This document shows positions 30,060 through 39,091 of a DNA stretch of 64,000 nucleotides, one piece after another (position 1 is the first letter of the stretch; every line of letters begins with the position of its first letter). The notes below the pieces were generated by a model that saw only the letters and a list, made by a program, of their open reading frames with translations, was not told the origin of the DNA and searched no databases. Where the stretch lies: NCBI RefSeq assembly GCF_041740695.1, contig NZ_JBGSLK010000116.1, positions 45,998 to 109,997 of the forward strand, in the 5' to 3' direction. The position numbers were made by a program, and so were the translations under genes. This DNA is from Haliscomenobacter sp041740695 (GTDB lineage: Bacteria; Bacteroidota; Bacteroidia; Chitinophagales; Saprospiraceae).

Positions 30060-32207
30060 TTACTTGATTTGAAAGCTAACGACTACCGATTCATCACTCC
30101 CCTGTTCTGCAAATTCTTCCCGAACCAGGTTTCCATTGAGGTTTTTGAGGTAAAAGCGCTGGGTACATACCCGGCGACTCATTTTGCCAGTTTCGCAGCC
30201 TTTAGATTGGTCGAAGTTGCGGAAGGTAAAATGGTCATCATCTCCGTCACCGTAAGCGTAATCGGGGTTTGCATCTTCCTCAAAAATAGCATAATGAACT
30301 TCAATGTAACTATTTTCTATGCTGCCAGGCGGGAATTCGTAACGAACCAAACTATTGGAACTAATTCGATTGTTCTTGTTATCCAGGTCTACGCCTTGCC
30401 CACCGGGTAAATCGAGTAGCATGTTTTGTCCATTCAAGGCAGGTACTTCCTTACCATCGGCTTGATAAGCCATCGCCCATACTTTGCCGTACATTTTTAA
30501 ATCGCCTCCATCGGGACCACCTTCGATGCTCAGTTGACGCAAGGAAATGCCACCGCCACAGTTTTGCTTTACAAATTCATCGGTGGCACTGTGGTAGTTT
30601 ACAATGTAATTGTCGCGGGTATTGGCAATGATGTAACGGATGGGTTTGCAGGTTTGGTAAGTTAGCGATCCAGCCATGCGCTCCACTTTCGTTTTTAGAT
30701 CTTTGGCGTCGTAAGCGGGGATCACATCACGAGATTGGCCTCCCACCACGTACATTTTGATGGTCAAATCCTGATCCACATTTTTGCTCATCACATCCAG
30801 CGTAGCGCTACCGCTGGCAAAAAGGGCTTCTACACTTATGTCCAAGCGGTTGGCGATGGTTTCAATCGACTCATTGGACTCTACACTCGCCAAGATACGC
30901 ATGCCATATTCGGCTTTTTTCAGGTAGACCAGATTACCGGCCTGATTCAGGGCTGGATCGGTAAAGAAACCACCTTGCGGAGCATGAGCTTCGATGATGA
31001 ACATCGGCTTGATGATGTCGATTAAAAGCCGGGTTTTCCGGGATTTATTTTGAAAGCTGAATAAGTTGTTCACGCTATATGCAAAATAGTGCGCCCCTGC
31101 GCTTACCTGCATTTGAAAATCAGCCTCATTGTTTACCTCCCGAATGGTTACACTCGTCGTAAGGTTGGCCGCTTGATTGGGATCAGTACTAAACGAACCA
31201 AACAACTGTGCCACGGCCTGTTGTAAAAATGGTTTGGTAGGATTTGAAACCGTTCGAGCCACCTCGCCCCCTTGTTGAAGGTTTACGACATCGGCCGAAA
31301 GTGTAATGGGCTTAAGAAAAGTTTCTTGTCTTTTCCAGGAGCCATTCAAATAGTCATTCACATCAAAAATTGTACCTGGTACAATCTCATTCAATTGTGC
31401 AGCAATATCAGCACTCATGAAAGAATCATCTTCCAGCGATATTTTTACAGTAGTTGTTTGGCAATTACCACCACCGCCTTGGTTGGATACTTCTTTTTCA
31501 ACAAGTCCTTTTTTTGGGAACTTGGAACCTGTCGAATTAAGCGGCGTAGCAACCCGGTATTTTGAGACGATCGTGTGTCCATCTGCCGTCTGGCGAGATT
31601 TTTCAATGATGCCACTTATCGCAGGACTTACGGGTGCCATAAAAGTTTGGTTAGCGGACTCCAGCGAAAAGATAGCGCCTTGACCTGAAAATTGTACAAC
31701 TGCTATCCCATTTGCATTTTGTCCATTGCCACCCTGCAGGTGCCAATATTTTTGAGATTGTTCACAACGAATGCTGTAACCGTTGCCACTAGCCACAAGC
31801 GAAAAATGCAAATTTGCTTGGTTGACGTAATCCCACTGGATGATGGGTGCATTGTCATCTTGGGACTGTCCGGCCACATTCAAGTAGCGGTTGCTATGCA
31901 AAGCCTTGAGGGTAAATACATTATTGCCAATGTTTTTGAGCTCAAATTTATGATTGGCTTGATTGGCAAAATCCCATTGAATGAGTGCTGCTCCATTGCG
32001 TGTATCCACTCCTGCTACACCCAGGTGTTTTGCAGAGTTGAGCACTTTAAGGTAATAAACTCCGTCGGCGATGGGTTGCCGTTGAAGGATGGTGTTGGTG
32101 TTTCTGGGTACTTGGGTTTGGATTTTAACAGGTTGGGCATCCAGAAAGGTGTTGAGGGATAAGCACAGCAATAGGCTTATCCAAAATCGAAAGATTGGAT
32201 TTCTCAT
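30060..32207 (-). CDS. Ricin-type lectin + cholesterol-dependent-cytolysin-like (CDCL) pore-forming protein
   Basis: 715 residues with signal peptide. Residues ~45-190 form a ricin-like beta-trefoil with three repeats (GVYYLKVLNSAKHLGVAG, FTLKALHSNRYLNVAG, YSIRCEQSQKYWHLQGG). From ~205 to ~600 it resembles the thiol-activated cytolysin family: QMQVSAGAHYFAYSVNNLF, VYLKKAEYGMRILASVES, VEALFASGSATLDVMS, IKMYVVGGQSRD. The Trp-rich undecapeptide of classical CDCs is absent, as in CDC-like proteins of Bacteroidota. A beta-rich C-terminal domain follows. Family members assemble ring pores in membranes. Prey, competitor and host targets are all possible. No T9SS sorting domain is evident. Confidence 0.72.
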   Translation of the reverse strand: MRNPIFRFWISLLLCLSLNTFLDAQPVKIQTQVPRNTNTILQRQPIADGVYYLKVLNSAKHLGVAGVDTRNGAALIQWDFANQANHKFELKNIGNNVFTLKALHSNRYLNVAGQSQDDNAPIIQWDYVNQANLHFSLVASGNGYSIRCEQSQKYWHLQGGNGQNANGIAVVQFSGQGAIFSLESANQTFMAPVSPAISGIIEKSRQTADGHTIVSKYRVATPLNSTGSKFPKKGLVEKEVSNQGGGGNCQTTTVKISLEDDSFMSADIAAQLNEIVPGTIFDVNDYLNGSWKRQETFLKPITLSADVVNLQQGGEVARTVSNPTKPFLQQAVAQLFGSFSTDPNQAANLTTSVTIREVNNEADFQMQVSAGAHYFAYSVNNLFSFQNKSRKTRLLIDIIKPMFIIEAHAPQGGFFTDPALNQAGNLVYLKKAEYGMRILASVESNESIETIANRLDISVEALFASGSATLDVMSKNVDQDLTIKMYVVGGQSRDVIPAYDAKDLKTKVERMAGSLTYQTCKPIRYIIANTRDNYIVNYHSATDEFVKQNCGGGISLRQLSIEGGPDGGDLKMYGKVWAMAYQADGKEVPALNGQNMLLDLPGGQGVDLDNKNNRISSNSLVRYEFPPGSIENSYIEVHYAIFEEDANPDYAYGDGDDDHFTFRNFDQSKGCETGKMSRRVCTQRFYLKNLNGNLVREEFAEQGSDESVVVSFQIK

Positions 32208-32234
32208 GGTAGTATGAAGTTAAGTTTAGGTGTT

Positions 32235-33866
32235 TTAAGGTTTTACAAAAATTGCACTATGACCATAAATGTTAAGCAGATAAGCGCCAGCGGGCAGGTC
32301 GGCCATTGACCATTGCTGTGCTGTTTCACCAGAGGATAGGCTCATGCTTTTGCTTTTGAGTACCTGGCCATTTGTGGAAAGAATATGGAGGTTGGCATTG
32401 AGTTTTTGTTCAGTATTCAAGGCAAAATAGAGGGTTTCACCCTGGATGGGGTTTTGTTTGATGTGCAGTTGTAAGCCTGTTTTAGCAGGTGTAGTTTTTA
32501 CACTTGAAGCGATGTTAAACTCATCGGCACCGATGTCCGGGCTGTTGTCGCGCAAACCCGCATCCACATCGTGGGTAATCATCGGAACGGGGATGGCTTT
32601 GCCGATACAAGGGCTGCCCGTGATCAGGTGGCCTTTTGCGTCAATCTTGGGGTCTACCTCCAGGCTTTTTTGATCCGTCCCATTTTGCGTTTTCCACTGG
32701 GCCAGCGTCAGGTCTTCCCAGGTGATGGCATCGTTGATAAAAACGGGTTTGCCCCCGTTGCGGAAATACACATTGTTGTCGATAACATTGGTTTTGGAGC
32801 CGGCATTGTCCCGAATTCGGAACATGGGCAGGTTTTGGGTTGAAGTTTGCACAAAAAGGTTGTTCTGGATCTTGGCGTTGATGTTCCCAGGATGGGCAGA
32901 TTTTGTGTCACTCAACCAGACGTCACCAACGTTAAAAAAGAGGGTGGCCATTTCACTTTGCCCGGTATTGACTACCGTATTGTGGTAAATCTGGGCGTTT
33001 TTGGCCCCCCATAAGCCGATCCCGGCGTGCTTGGTGTTCATGATCAGGTTGTTGATCATTATGCCATCAATGTTTTCGTAGTATTCGGGATTGGATTGGG
33101 AATCAAACCATTCTGCATCGGTGTAAAAACCCAGGTAAATCCCCCCTTCCCCACAATTGGTGATGGTGTTGCCTTCGATGCGGCAATTGCGGGCGCCGCC
33201 CTTAGCGTAGATGCCCGTAGTGGCAATGTCGTGGATTTTGCAACCTTTTACCAACATATCCGGCGCATTGACGTTGTCGATGCCTTCGGCGTTGAAGTCC
33301 AATTGAGCACCGGGGCCTTTGCCACTGTTGTAAATTTCGCAGTTGAGGATTTTGATGCCCTTGCAAGCCGGGGTGAGTTTGATGGCATCCCTCCCGGTGT
33401 CGTGGATGATGCAGTTGCGCACGGTGATGTTGCTTGTGCCTCGGCGTTTGGAAAAAGGTACGGAGTTGTCCCAATCCCAATTGCTTTCAAATTTGAGGCC
33501 ATAGTAGTAACCACCGACAATTTCCAGGCGTTCGAGGGTGCCGCCGTCGGTTTCGGGTTCGTTGTACCAAAGGCAGGAGCTGATGTCCTCCACGTTGGTT
33601 ACGGCAGTGATGATGGCCCATTCATTGGCGTAAGAGCGAATGGTCAGGTTGCTTTTGTTGATGCGAATTTCGTTGGAGGTGTATTTGCCGCCGCGTAGTT
33701 CAATAATGTCCCCAGAAGCAGCAGCGGAAATGGCTTTGCTTAAGGTTTTAAAGGGGGTAGTTAGTGTTCCAGCGTTGTTGTCATTTCCCGTGGTGGAAAC
33801 GTAAAGGTTTTTTGCTCGTAGCGCCCAGGTTATGGTGCAAAGCAAAAGCATTAAGATATGTTTCAT
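32235..33866 (-). CDS. Right-handed beta-helix protein with T9SS sorting domain
   Basis: 543 residues. A signal peptide is followed by the DUF1565/pectate-lyase-like opening LYVSTTGNDNNAGTLTTPFK. Many beta-helix rungs follow (ITVRNCIIHDTGRDAIKLT, CRIEGNTITNCGEGGIYLG, AQIYHNTVVNTGQSEMATL), ending with SPDIGADEF. The last ~80 residues (LQLHIKQNPIQGETLYFAL, LPAGAYLLNIYG) are a T9SS type A sorting domain. Members are secreted or surface polysaccharide lyases or binding proteins. No catalytic residues can be assigned. It is 27 bp upstream of the cytolysin-like gene on the same strand and may be cotranscribed. Confidence 0.8.
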   Translation of the reverse strand: MKHILMLLLCTITWALRAKNLYVSTTGNDNNAGTLTTPFKTLSKAISAAASGDIIELRGGKYTSNEIRINKSNLTIRSYANEWAIITAVTNVEDISSCLWYNEPETDGGTLERLEIVGGYYYGLKFESNWDWDNSVPFSKRRGTSNITVRNCIIHDTGRDAIKLTPACKGIKILNCEIYNSGKGPGAQLDFNAEGIDNVNAPDMLVKGCKIHDIATTGIYAKGGARNCRIEGNTITNCGEGGIYLGFYTDAEWFDSQSNPEYYENIDGIMINNLIMNTKHAGIGLWGAKNAQIYHNTVVNTGQSEMATLFFNVGDVWLSDTKSAHPGNINAKIQNNLFVQTSTQNLPMFRIRDNAGSKTNVIDNNVYFRNGGKPVFINDAITWEDLTLAQWKTQNGTDQKSLEVDPKIDAKGHLITGSPCIGKAIPVPMITHDVDAGLRDNSPDIGADEFNIASSVKTTPAKTGLQLHIKQNPIQGETLYFALNTEQKLNANLHILSTNGQVLKSKSMSLSSGETAQQWSMADLPAGAYLLNIYGHSAIFVKP

Positions 33867-33908
33867 GTTTAGGGATTAAGGTTGTGGATTTGTTTTTATT
33901 TAAAAAGA

Positions 33909-34445
33909 CTATTGTTTTTCATAAGTTGTCTCCACCCAAGCTTCTTTATACGGATACACCTCAATGCGCTTCGAAACGAGATAAATGCGGGGCTTGGTGG
34001 CACCAGTCGGTTTATCAAGACTGGAGATTTGCTGCCGCATTGAGCCATCTTGATCTATCCAAACTTCGCCGGCATTAGCTTTGGTGCCAGCTGAGGTGAG
34101 TGTTAAAACGCCCTCTTCAATGTCTTTGCTGACCAGTTTTTTGACCTCCAATTTCCAGTTGCCCTTTTCAGATTCAGGTGTTCCGACCAATACATGGCTG
34201 ATAAAAGTACCATCTGCAAAAAACTCGTAGGCAACTGTACCTTCTTTCATGGTTGCGGTTTGTTTCTTTTCACCTTTTTCATTGATGCCGAAGGAAGCTC
34301 CGCTTTTTAGCTTCCAATAACCAATCAAAGAGGTGAATTCAGGAGTGACGGGGGCGATCTCCGTATCATCTTTGCTGCACATAAAGGCAGAACTGACAAC
34401 AAAACTAAAAGCCAATATAAGCGGAAGGGCAATTCGATTTTTCAT
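33909..34445 (-). CDS. Lipocalin-like lipoprotein
   Basis: 178 residues. The signal ends SSAFMCSKDD, an acceptable lipobox-like cysteine (~C23). The mature part starts LIGYWKLKSGAS, typical of Bacteroidota lipocalin-like domains, followed by beta strands (GTVAYEFFADGTFISHVL, GNWKLEVKKLV) and ending with ETTYEKQ. Such small lipoproteins are common and their ligands unknown. It lies 42 bp upstream of the beta-helix gene on the same strand and could be the first gene of the leftward cluster. Confidence 0.7.
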   Translation of the reverse strand: MKNRIALPLILAFSFVVSSAFMCSKDDTEIAPVTPEFTSLIGYWKLKSGASFGINEKGEKKQTATMKEGTVAYEFFADGTFISHVLVGTPESEKGNWKLEVKKLVSKDIEEGVLTLTSAGTKANAGEVWIDQDGSMRQQISSLDKPTGATKPRIYLVSKRIEVYPYKEAWVETTYEKQ

Positions 34446-34583
34446 AGTCCATTGACGATTTTAAGCTTTAGAGCTTGTTTAAATGATAATTCAAAACTAC
34501 GCCCCTGTCCCACCCTTCTCAAGTGCTACTCGATGAACTACTTTTTTTATCGGTAAACGACACCAGAACCAAATTCAGATGGC

Positions 34584-34591
34584 TACTTTTG
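34584..34591 (+). promoter_or_regulatory. Possible -7 box (TACTTTTG) of the LytTR/TPR-kinase operon
   Basis: TACTTTTG fits TAnnTTTG and lies 43 bp before ATG 34635. A strong AAGGAG Shine-Dalgarno sequence, uncommon in this phylum, is present at 34624-34629. Confidence 0.4.
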
Positions 34592-34634
34592 TAAAACCTT
34601 AAATAAGCTCTAGAAGTGAAAACGAAGGAGAAAC

Positions 34635-35330
34635 ATGCTCAAACACACCTGTATCATTGTAGACGACGACACTGTAGACTTGCTGATGAATGTATCGATG
34701 GTACGTAAGGTGCCTTTTTTGGATGTGCGGGGTACCTTTTCTTCCAGTCTTGAGGCAGTTCAATTTTTGCTAACAAACAAGGTTGAAGTACTTTTTTTGG
34801 ACATTGACATGCCCGAACAATCCGGTTTGGAGTTTTGGCAAAGCCTCGACCCTAAGCCGATCTGTGTTTTCATCACTGCTCACCCTGAATATGCATTGGA
34901 CAGTTATGAAAGTGCTGCTTTTGATTTTCTGGTCAAACCGCTAAAATCGGAACGTTTTGAGCGCTGCGTGCTGCGTTTGCAGGAACATTTTTTGCTGAAG
35001 GAAAAATCAGGGCTATTTGACCAGTTTATCGGATCCGAAAGTTTTTTCATCAAAGAAGGCCACGAACAGCAACGCATCAACTTCAAGGACGTATTGTACC
35101 TGGAGGCCTTGGGTGATTATACCAAAATAGTGACAACTCAGAAGAATCATTGCGTTTTGTCTACGTTGGGGAGCATGTTGTCGATGCCCGAATTTGGTCA
35201 TTTCACCCGCATCCACCGCAGTTACGCGATTCAGAAGTTTTTTATTGAAAAAATTGGTGCTTCGGAAATCGTGGTGCGTGGCATTTCCTTGCCCATTGGT
35301 AGGAAATACAAGCAGAATCTTTCCTTTTGA
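34635..35330 (+). CDS. LytTR-family response regulator
   Basis: 231 residues. The receiver domain has an acidic cluster at D10-D12, phospho-acceptor D56 in FLDIDMPEQ and K101 in FLVKPLK. The LytTR domain (~135-231) contains YLEALGDYTKIVTTQ and HFTRIHRSYAIQK. It is 16 bp upstream of the TPR histidine kinase gene and so very likely its operon partner, although the kinase is of the HisKA rather than LytS type. A canonical AAGGAG ribosome-binding site precedes the ATG. Confidence 0.88.
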   Translation: MLKHTCIIVDDDTVDLLMNVSMVRKVPFLDVRGTFSSSLEAVQFLLTNKVEVLFLDIDMPEQSGLEFWQSLDPKPICVFITAHPEYALDSYESAAFDFLVKPLKSERFERCVLRLQEHFLLKEKSGLFDQFIGSESFFIKEGHEQQRINFKDVLYLEALGDYTKIVTTQKNHCVLSTLGSMLSMPEFGHFTRIHRSYAIQKFFIEKIGASEIVVRGISLPIGRKYKQNLSF

Positions 35331-35346
35331 GCCAAAAAAATAATTT

Positions 35347-37320
35347 ATGCCCAATCGTTTTTTGTACTTGCTGTATCTGCTGCTTGCTTGCTCATGGGGC
35401 GTTCCTGCTCAAAGCACTGCAGATTCACTGATCCAGCTTTTGCCTCAAACAAAAAACGATACTGCACGTGCACGTTTGTACAAAGCCATCATAGAACAGT
35501 TTACCAACCAGCCTGAAAAAGCCCTTTACTATACAAACCTGGGCATGAAGCAGGTGAAAAAAATGGGTTGGTCCAAAGGAATTGGTGTTTTTAATGGTCT
35601 ATTTGGCAGGATATATACCGACAATGCAGAATATGCCAAAGCAAAACCCTACATCATCAAAGAACTGAAAGTCCATCAACAGAATCAGGATTCAATCAAT
35701 ATTGCCAGTGCTTATAGTTCATTAGGTACGCTTAACTTAAGGCAAGGCCAACACACCCAAGCGCTACAAAATTACTTGAAAGCATTGAGGATTGCTGAGC
35801 AGTCCAAATCCAACGCTTTGCTACCCATTATCTTGGACAATATCGCAATCGTTTATTTTGATCAAAACCACTTTGATAAAGCATTATCTTATTCTCGTCA
35901 AGCGCTCCGCAAATACCAGGAGATTGGCGACACCTTGGGTATCGCCTCTACGCATGCGGGTATAGCCAACAAATTCCAACTAACCGGGGATACAGCTAAA
36001 GCCATACTATACTATCAAAAAGCCATTGATCTGTTGCATTTCTCGGACACACCAACCAAAATGGCTGAGATTTATCAAAACCAGGCACTTCTGCTCAAAC
36101 AATTGCGTACAAGGCTTCAACTCCAACTCAAAGCGCAGGCCATTTGGGATCAAACTTTTCCCGCACACCAATTGTCGATCACCAACCTGGGCAACATTGG
36201 TTGGTCTTTTCTCGATAGTGCAAAACACAACACAGCTTTCCGAAAATTGGCATTGGAAAAAGCCACGAAATATTTTCAACTAGCAAAGGCTCGGGCAGAT
36301 TCGGCCCAGGATCATGGCAATCAACATTTTTTGCTTGGGCTAAATGCAGAACTGGAAGCAGCCAAAAGCAACTACCCTGTTGCTTATCAGGCCTTGTATA
36401 AATACCACGAACAATACGATTCAATTTATTCCCAGGAGAACAAAAACAAACTCGCTGAAGCAGAAAGCAATTTTTTCCTCGAAAAAAAAGACGCTGAAAT
36501 CGCCATCCAAAAACTCACAATCAGCAATCAACGCAAAATTCAATTGGCTTTTGCGCTGGGAAGTCTTTTGTTTCTGGTGATTGCCTTTTTGTTTTACCGT
36601 TTGAGTCAGATTCGGCGTAAATCCAATCAGCAACTCCAACAACTCAACCAGTCCTTGGATCGTGCCAATCGGCAAAAAGCACAGTTGCTGGCGGTATTGA
36701 GCCATGATTTGCGGCATCCGTTGAGTAATTTGATCAGTCTGCTGCATTTGCAAAAAAATGCTCCTGATCTGTTGACCCCCGAGATGGCCACCCAAAATCA
36801 AAATCGGATCACTACCAATACCGAAGTGCTCTTAGAGAACCTCGAAAACATGCTACTCTGGAGTAAGGAACAAATGAATCAAGCTAGCGTGGAGCTACAG
36901 GATGTATCGGTTCCTGAGCTTTTTCGGCGCTTACAGGCTACTTTTTCGGTACAGGATCAGTTGCAGTGGGAATTCGAGTGTCCTACGGATTTTGTGATCC
37001 ATACCGATCCCAACTACCTCTGGATTGTGCTCCAAAACCTGAGTTCCAATGCCAGCAAAGCACTAAAAAACCAAAGCAATGGAAAAATCAGCTGGAAGGC
37101 CTGGAGTGTAGCAGGGCAAAAACACCTGAGCATAAGCGACAATGGCCCTGGGTTTCCGGCAAACATTCTCAATGCTTCCAATGAAGCCCAAAACGAGATT
37201 TTCCTCAGTGGATTTGGCTTACAGGTGGTGCATGATTTTGCCCAAAAATTGGGAATTGTCTTGCAATTTGAAAATGCCTCGGAAGGTGGGGCTAGAGTTA
37301 TATTGAAAATACAGTCTTAA
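35347..37320 (+). CDS. TPR-containing sensor histidine kinase
   Basis: 657 residues with signal peptide MPNRFLYLLYLLLACSWGVPA. Several periplasmic TPR-type repeats (~25-330) follow, for example ASAYSSLGTLNLRQGQHTQA and QALRKYQEIGDTLGIAST. One membrane segment (~398-420, LAFALGSLLFLVIAFLFY) and a coiled linker lead to HisKA with LAVLSHDLRHPLSN (H453). An HATPase_c domain has LSSNASKAL (~N563) and SDNGPGFPANIL. It is the standard Bacteroidota TPR-kinase layout, paired here with the upstream LytTR regulator. The signal is unknown; the TPRs suggest a protein or peptide partner in the periplasm. Confidence 0.88.
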   Translation: MPNRFLYLLYLLLACSWGVPAQSTADSLIQLLPQTKNDTARARLYKAIIEQFTNQPEKALYYTNLGMKQVKKMGWSKGIGVFNGLFGRIYTDNAEYAKAKPYIIKELKVHQQNQDSINIASAYSSLGTLNLRQGQHTQALQNYLKALRIAEQSKSNALLPIILDNIAIVYFDQNHFDKALSYSRQALRKYQEIGDTLGIASTHAGIANKFQLTGDTAKAILYYQKAIDLLHFSDTPTKMAEIYQNQALLLKQLRTRLQLQLKAQAIWDQTFPAHQLSITNLGNIGWSFLDSAKHNTAFRKLALEKATKYFQLAKARADSAQDHGNQHFLLGLNAELEAAKSNYPVAYQALYKYHEQYDSIYSQENKNKLAEAESNFFLEKKDAEIAIQKLTISNQRKIQLAFALGSLLFLVIAFLFYRLSQIRRKSNQQLQQLNQSLDRANRQKAQLLAVLSHDLRHPLSNLISLLHLQKNAPDLLTPEMATQNQNRITTNTEVLLENLENMLLWSKEQMNQASVELQDVSVPELFRRLQATFSVQDQLQWEFECPTDFVIHTDPNYLWIVLQNLSSNASKALKNQSNGKISWKAWSVAGQKHLSISDNGPGFPANILNASNEAQNEIFLSGFGLQVVHDFAQKLGIVLQFENASEGGARVILKIQS

Positions 37321-37448
37321 ATCTCCTTTCCACACTTAATTCTGTTAAGCACTCGTTAATTTTGACGGCAATTGGAAGCAATTACGAAAGAGTTGCGAAT
37401 TTTGTGCCACCGATGATGTAACCAAGGTTTTATACCTTCGTCCCAAAA

Positions 37449-37565
37449 GGGGCGATAAAAAAATAAGTGTTCCTTTTGCCAAAAGATTAGATAAGTAAAT
37501 GGTTCATTTCAAGTGTCTTATCTAATCCTTTGGCAAAAGGAAAAAGGAACACTTATTTTTGCCCC
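37449..37565. repeat. Long palindrome, family A copy 2
   Basis: GGGGC at 37449-37453 and GCCCC at 37561-37565 bound arms containing AAGTGTTCCTTTT and AAAAGGAACACTT. Inverted relative to copy 1, it keeps the loop-side core ATTAGATAAGACACTTGAAA exactly but changes paired stem positions together. It ends 21 nt before ATG 37587. A possible -7 box (TACCTTCG, 37433-37440) lies just upstream, so the hairpin may be in the 5' leader of the mRNA. Confidence 0.87.
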
Positions 37566-37586
37566 ACAACAAAGCAATCTGTATCC

Positions 37587-39002
37587 ATGAAAATAGCATT
37601 TACTACGCTGGTCCTTTTCTGTTTTCACACGCTGAGTGTATTCGCCACTGCGGGATACAACATCAATGTGAAGATTGATGGTTATCGGGAACGCAAATTA
37701 ACCTTGACTTACTATTTCGGCAATCAACAATACATCAAGGATACGGTAAAAATGGGGGTAGATGGGACTTATACCTTCAGTGGTGCTACTGCCTTGGTTC
37801 CGGGAATTTATACCCTGGTGATGATGCCGAGTAACGTAGGCATCGATATCATCGTTTCAGAAAAAGAACAACAATTCAGCGTCCTGACCAAAAAAGACAG
37901 CCCCTTTGCCAGTTTAAAATTTGTTGGATCCAAGGAAAATGAGCTGTTTCAAAGTTACATCCATTACGTCAGTGAAAACAATCCCAAGTTGGACACACTT
38001 CGTGCGCAGTACAAACGCAGTACAGAAGGCCCCAAAAAGGAAAAACTCAAACAGGACTTGCTCAAAGCGGATTCAACTGTACAAAATTACTTGCAACAAT
38101 TTTTGAGCGCAAACCGCAGCACCTATACAGCTTTGGTCATCAAAGCCAGTTTGCCCATTCGCTACCCTACCTTTACGGGAACCGATCAAGAAAAAATGTA
38201 CAAAACCTGGTATTATGCCCGCAAACATTGTTTTGACAATGTGCCCTTGCAGGAGTTTCGGCTCTTGCGCACGCCGCATTATTACCAGGCCGTTACTACT
38301 TATGTCAACGAGTTGTTGTTTCAACACCCCGATTCGCTTAAAGTCGGCATCGATTATGTCTTAAACCAATTGCGGCCCAATCCGGAAGCTTTTGAATATT
38401 ACATTGTCTTGTTGATGCGGCAGTATTTGCAATCCAAGGTGATGGGCATGGATGCCATGTTTGTACACCTCGTGGAAACCTACCTGGCAACGGGCCAAGT
38501 CAAGCTAGCCAACGTGGAGCAACAGAACAAGTTGATTGAAATAGCGCAAAAACGAAAGCCCTTGTTGATGGGTAAAGTGGCGCCCAATCTGGTCTTGAAA
38601 GATCGCCAGGGGAAAACATTCAACCTGCACGAATTGGAATCGGAATATACTATGCTGGTCATTTGGGCCTACGATTGTGGGCATTGTAAACATTCGGTGC
38701 CGTACTGGAAAAAGTTTAACGACAAGTTTAAAAGCAAGGGGGTGAAATTAGTCGCGCTTTGTCACGTTACTGAAAACGAAATCCCGGCTTGTTGGAAGTA
38801 TGTGGATGAAAATGGTTTGGGATCCTGGCTGCACGTCTATGACCCCAAATTGGCTTATATCAAGACCTATAATGTAGAATCAACCCCGCAGGTCTATTTA
38901 ATGGACCGCAACAAAGTCATCATCGGCAAACAAATTGTGGATGAAAAAATGGAGGAAGTGGTGGACCAAATCATTGAACTCCGTAAAAAAAACAAGTTGT
39001 AA
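37587..39002 (+). CDS. DUF4369/DUF5106-type thioredoxin-fold exported protein
   Basis: 471 residues from ATG 37587, which begins the signal peptide MKIAFTTLVLFCFHTLSVFA. A DUF4369-like beta domain (~25-125, NINVKIDGYRERKLTLTYYF) is followed by a helical DUF5106-like middle (~130-320). A TlpA-like thioredoxin domain (~330-471) has CGHC in WAYDCGHCKHS and cis-Pro in ESTPQVYLMD. Such proteins act as periplasmic disulfide reductases or oxidases. A paralogue with the same architecture follows 89 bp downstream. The frame is open upstream to 37530 only because the palindrome lacks stops there. Confidence 0.85.
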   Translation: MKIAFTTLVLFCFHTLSVFATAGYNINVKIDGYRERKLTLTYYFGNQQYIKDTVKMGVDGTYTFSGATALVPGIYTLVMMPSNVGIDIIVSEKEQQFSVLTKKDSPFASLKFVGSKENELFQSYIHYVSENNPKLDTLRAQYKRSTEGPKKEKLKQDLLKADSTVQNYLQQFLSANRSTYTALVIKASLPIRYPTFTGTDQEKMYKTWYYARKHCFDNVPLQEFRLLRTPHYYQAVTTYVNELLFQHPDSLKVGIDYVLNQLRPNPEAFEYYIVLLMRQYLQSKVMGMDAMFVHLVETYLATGQVKLANVEQQNKLIEIAQKRKPLLMGKVAPNLVLKDRQGKTFNLHELESEYTMLVIWAYDCGHCKHSVPYWKKFNDKFKSKGVKLVALCHVTENEIPACWKYVDENGLGSWLHVYDPKLAYIKTYNVESTPQVYLMDRNKVIIGKQIVDEKMEEVVDQIIELRKKNKL

Positions 39003-39091
39003 TCAATCCATATCAGCATGTTTAAATTTAAACATGTTCCGAAACCCTTTATCTCATCACATTGTTTGAACAGCATTAATTCATAGACAAG

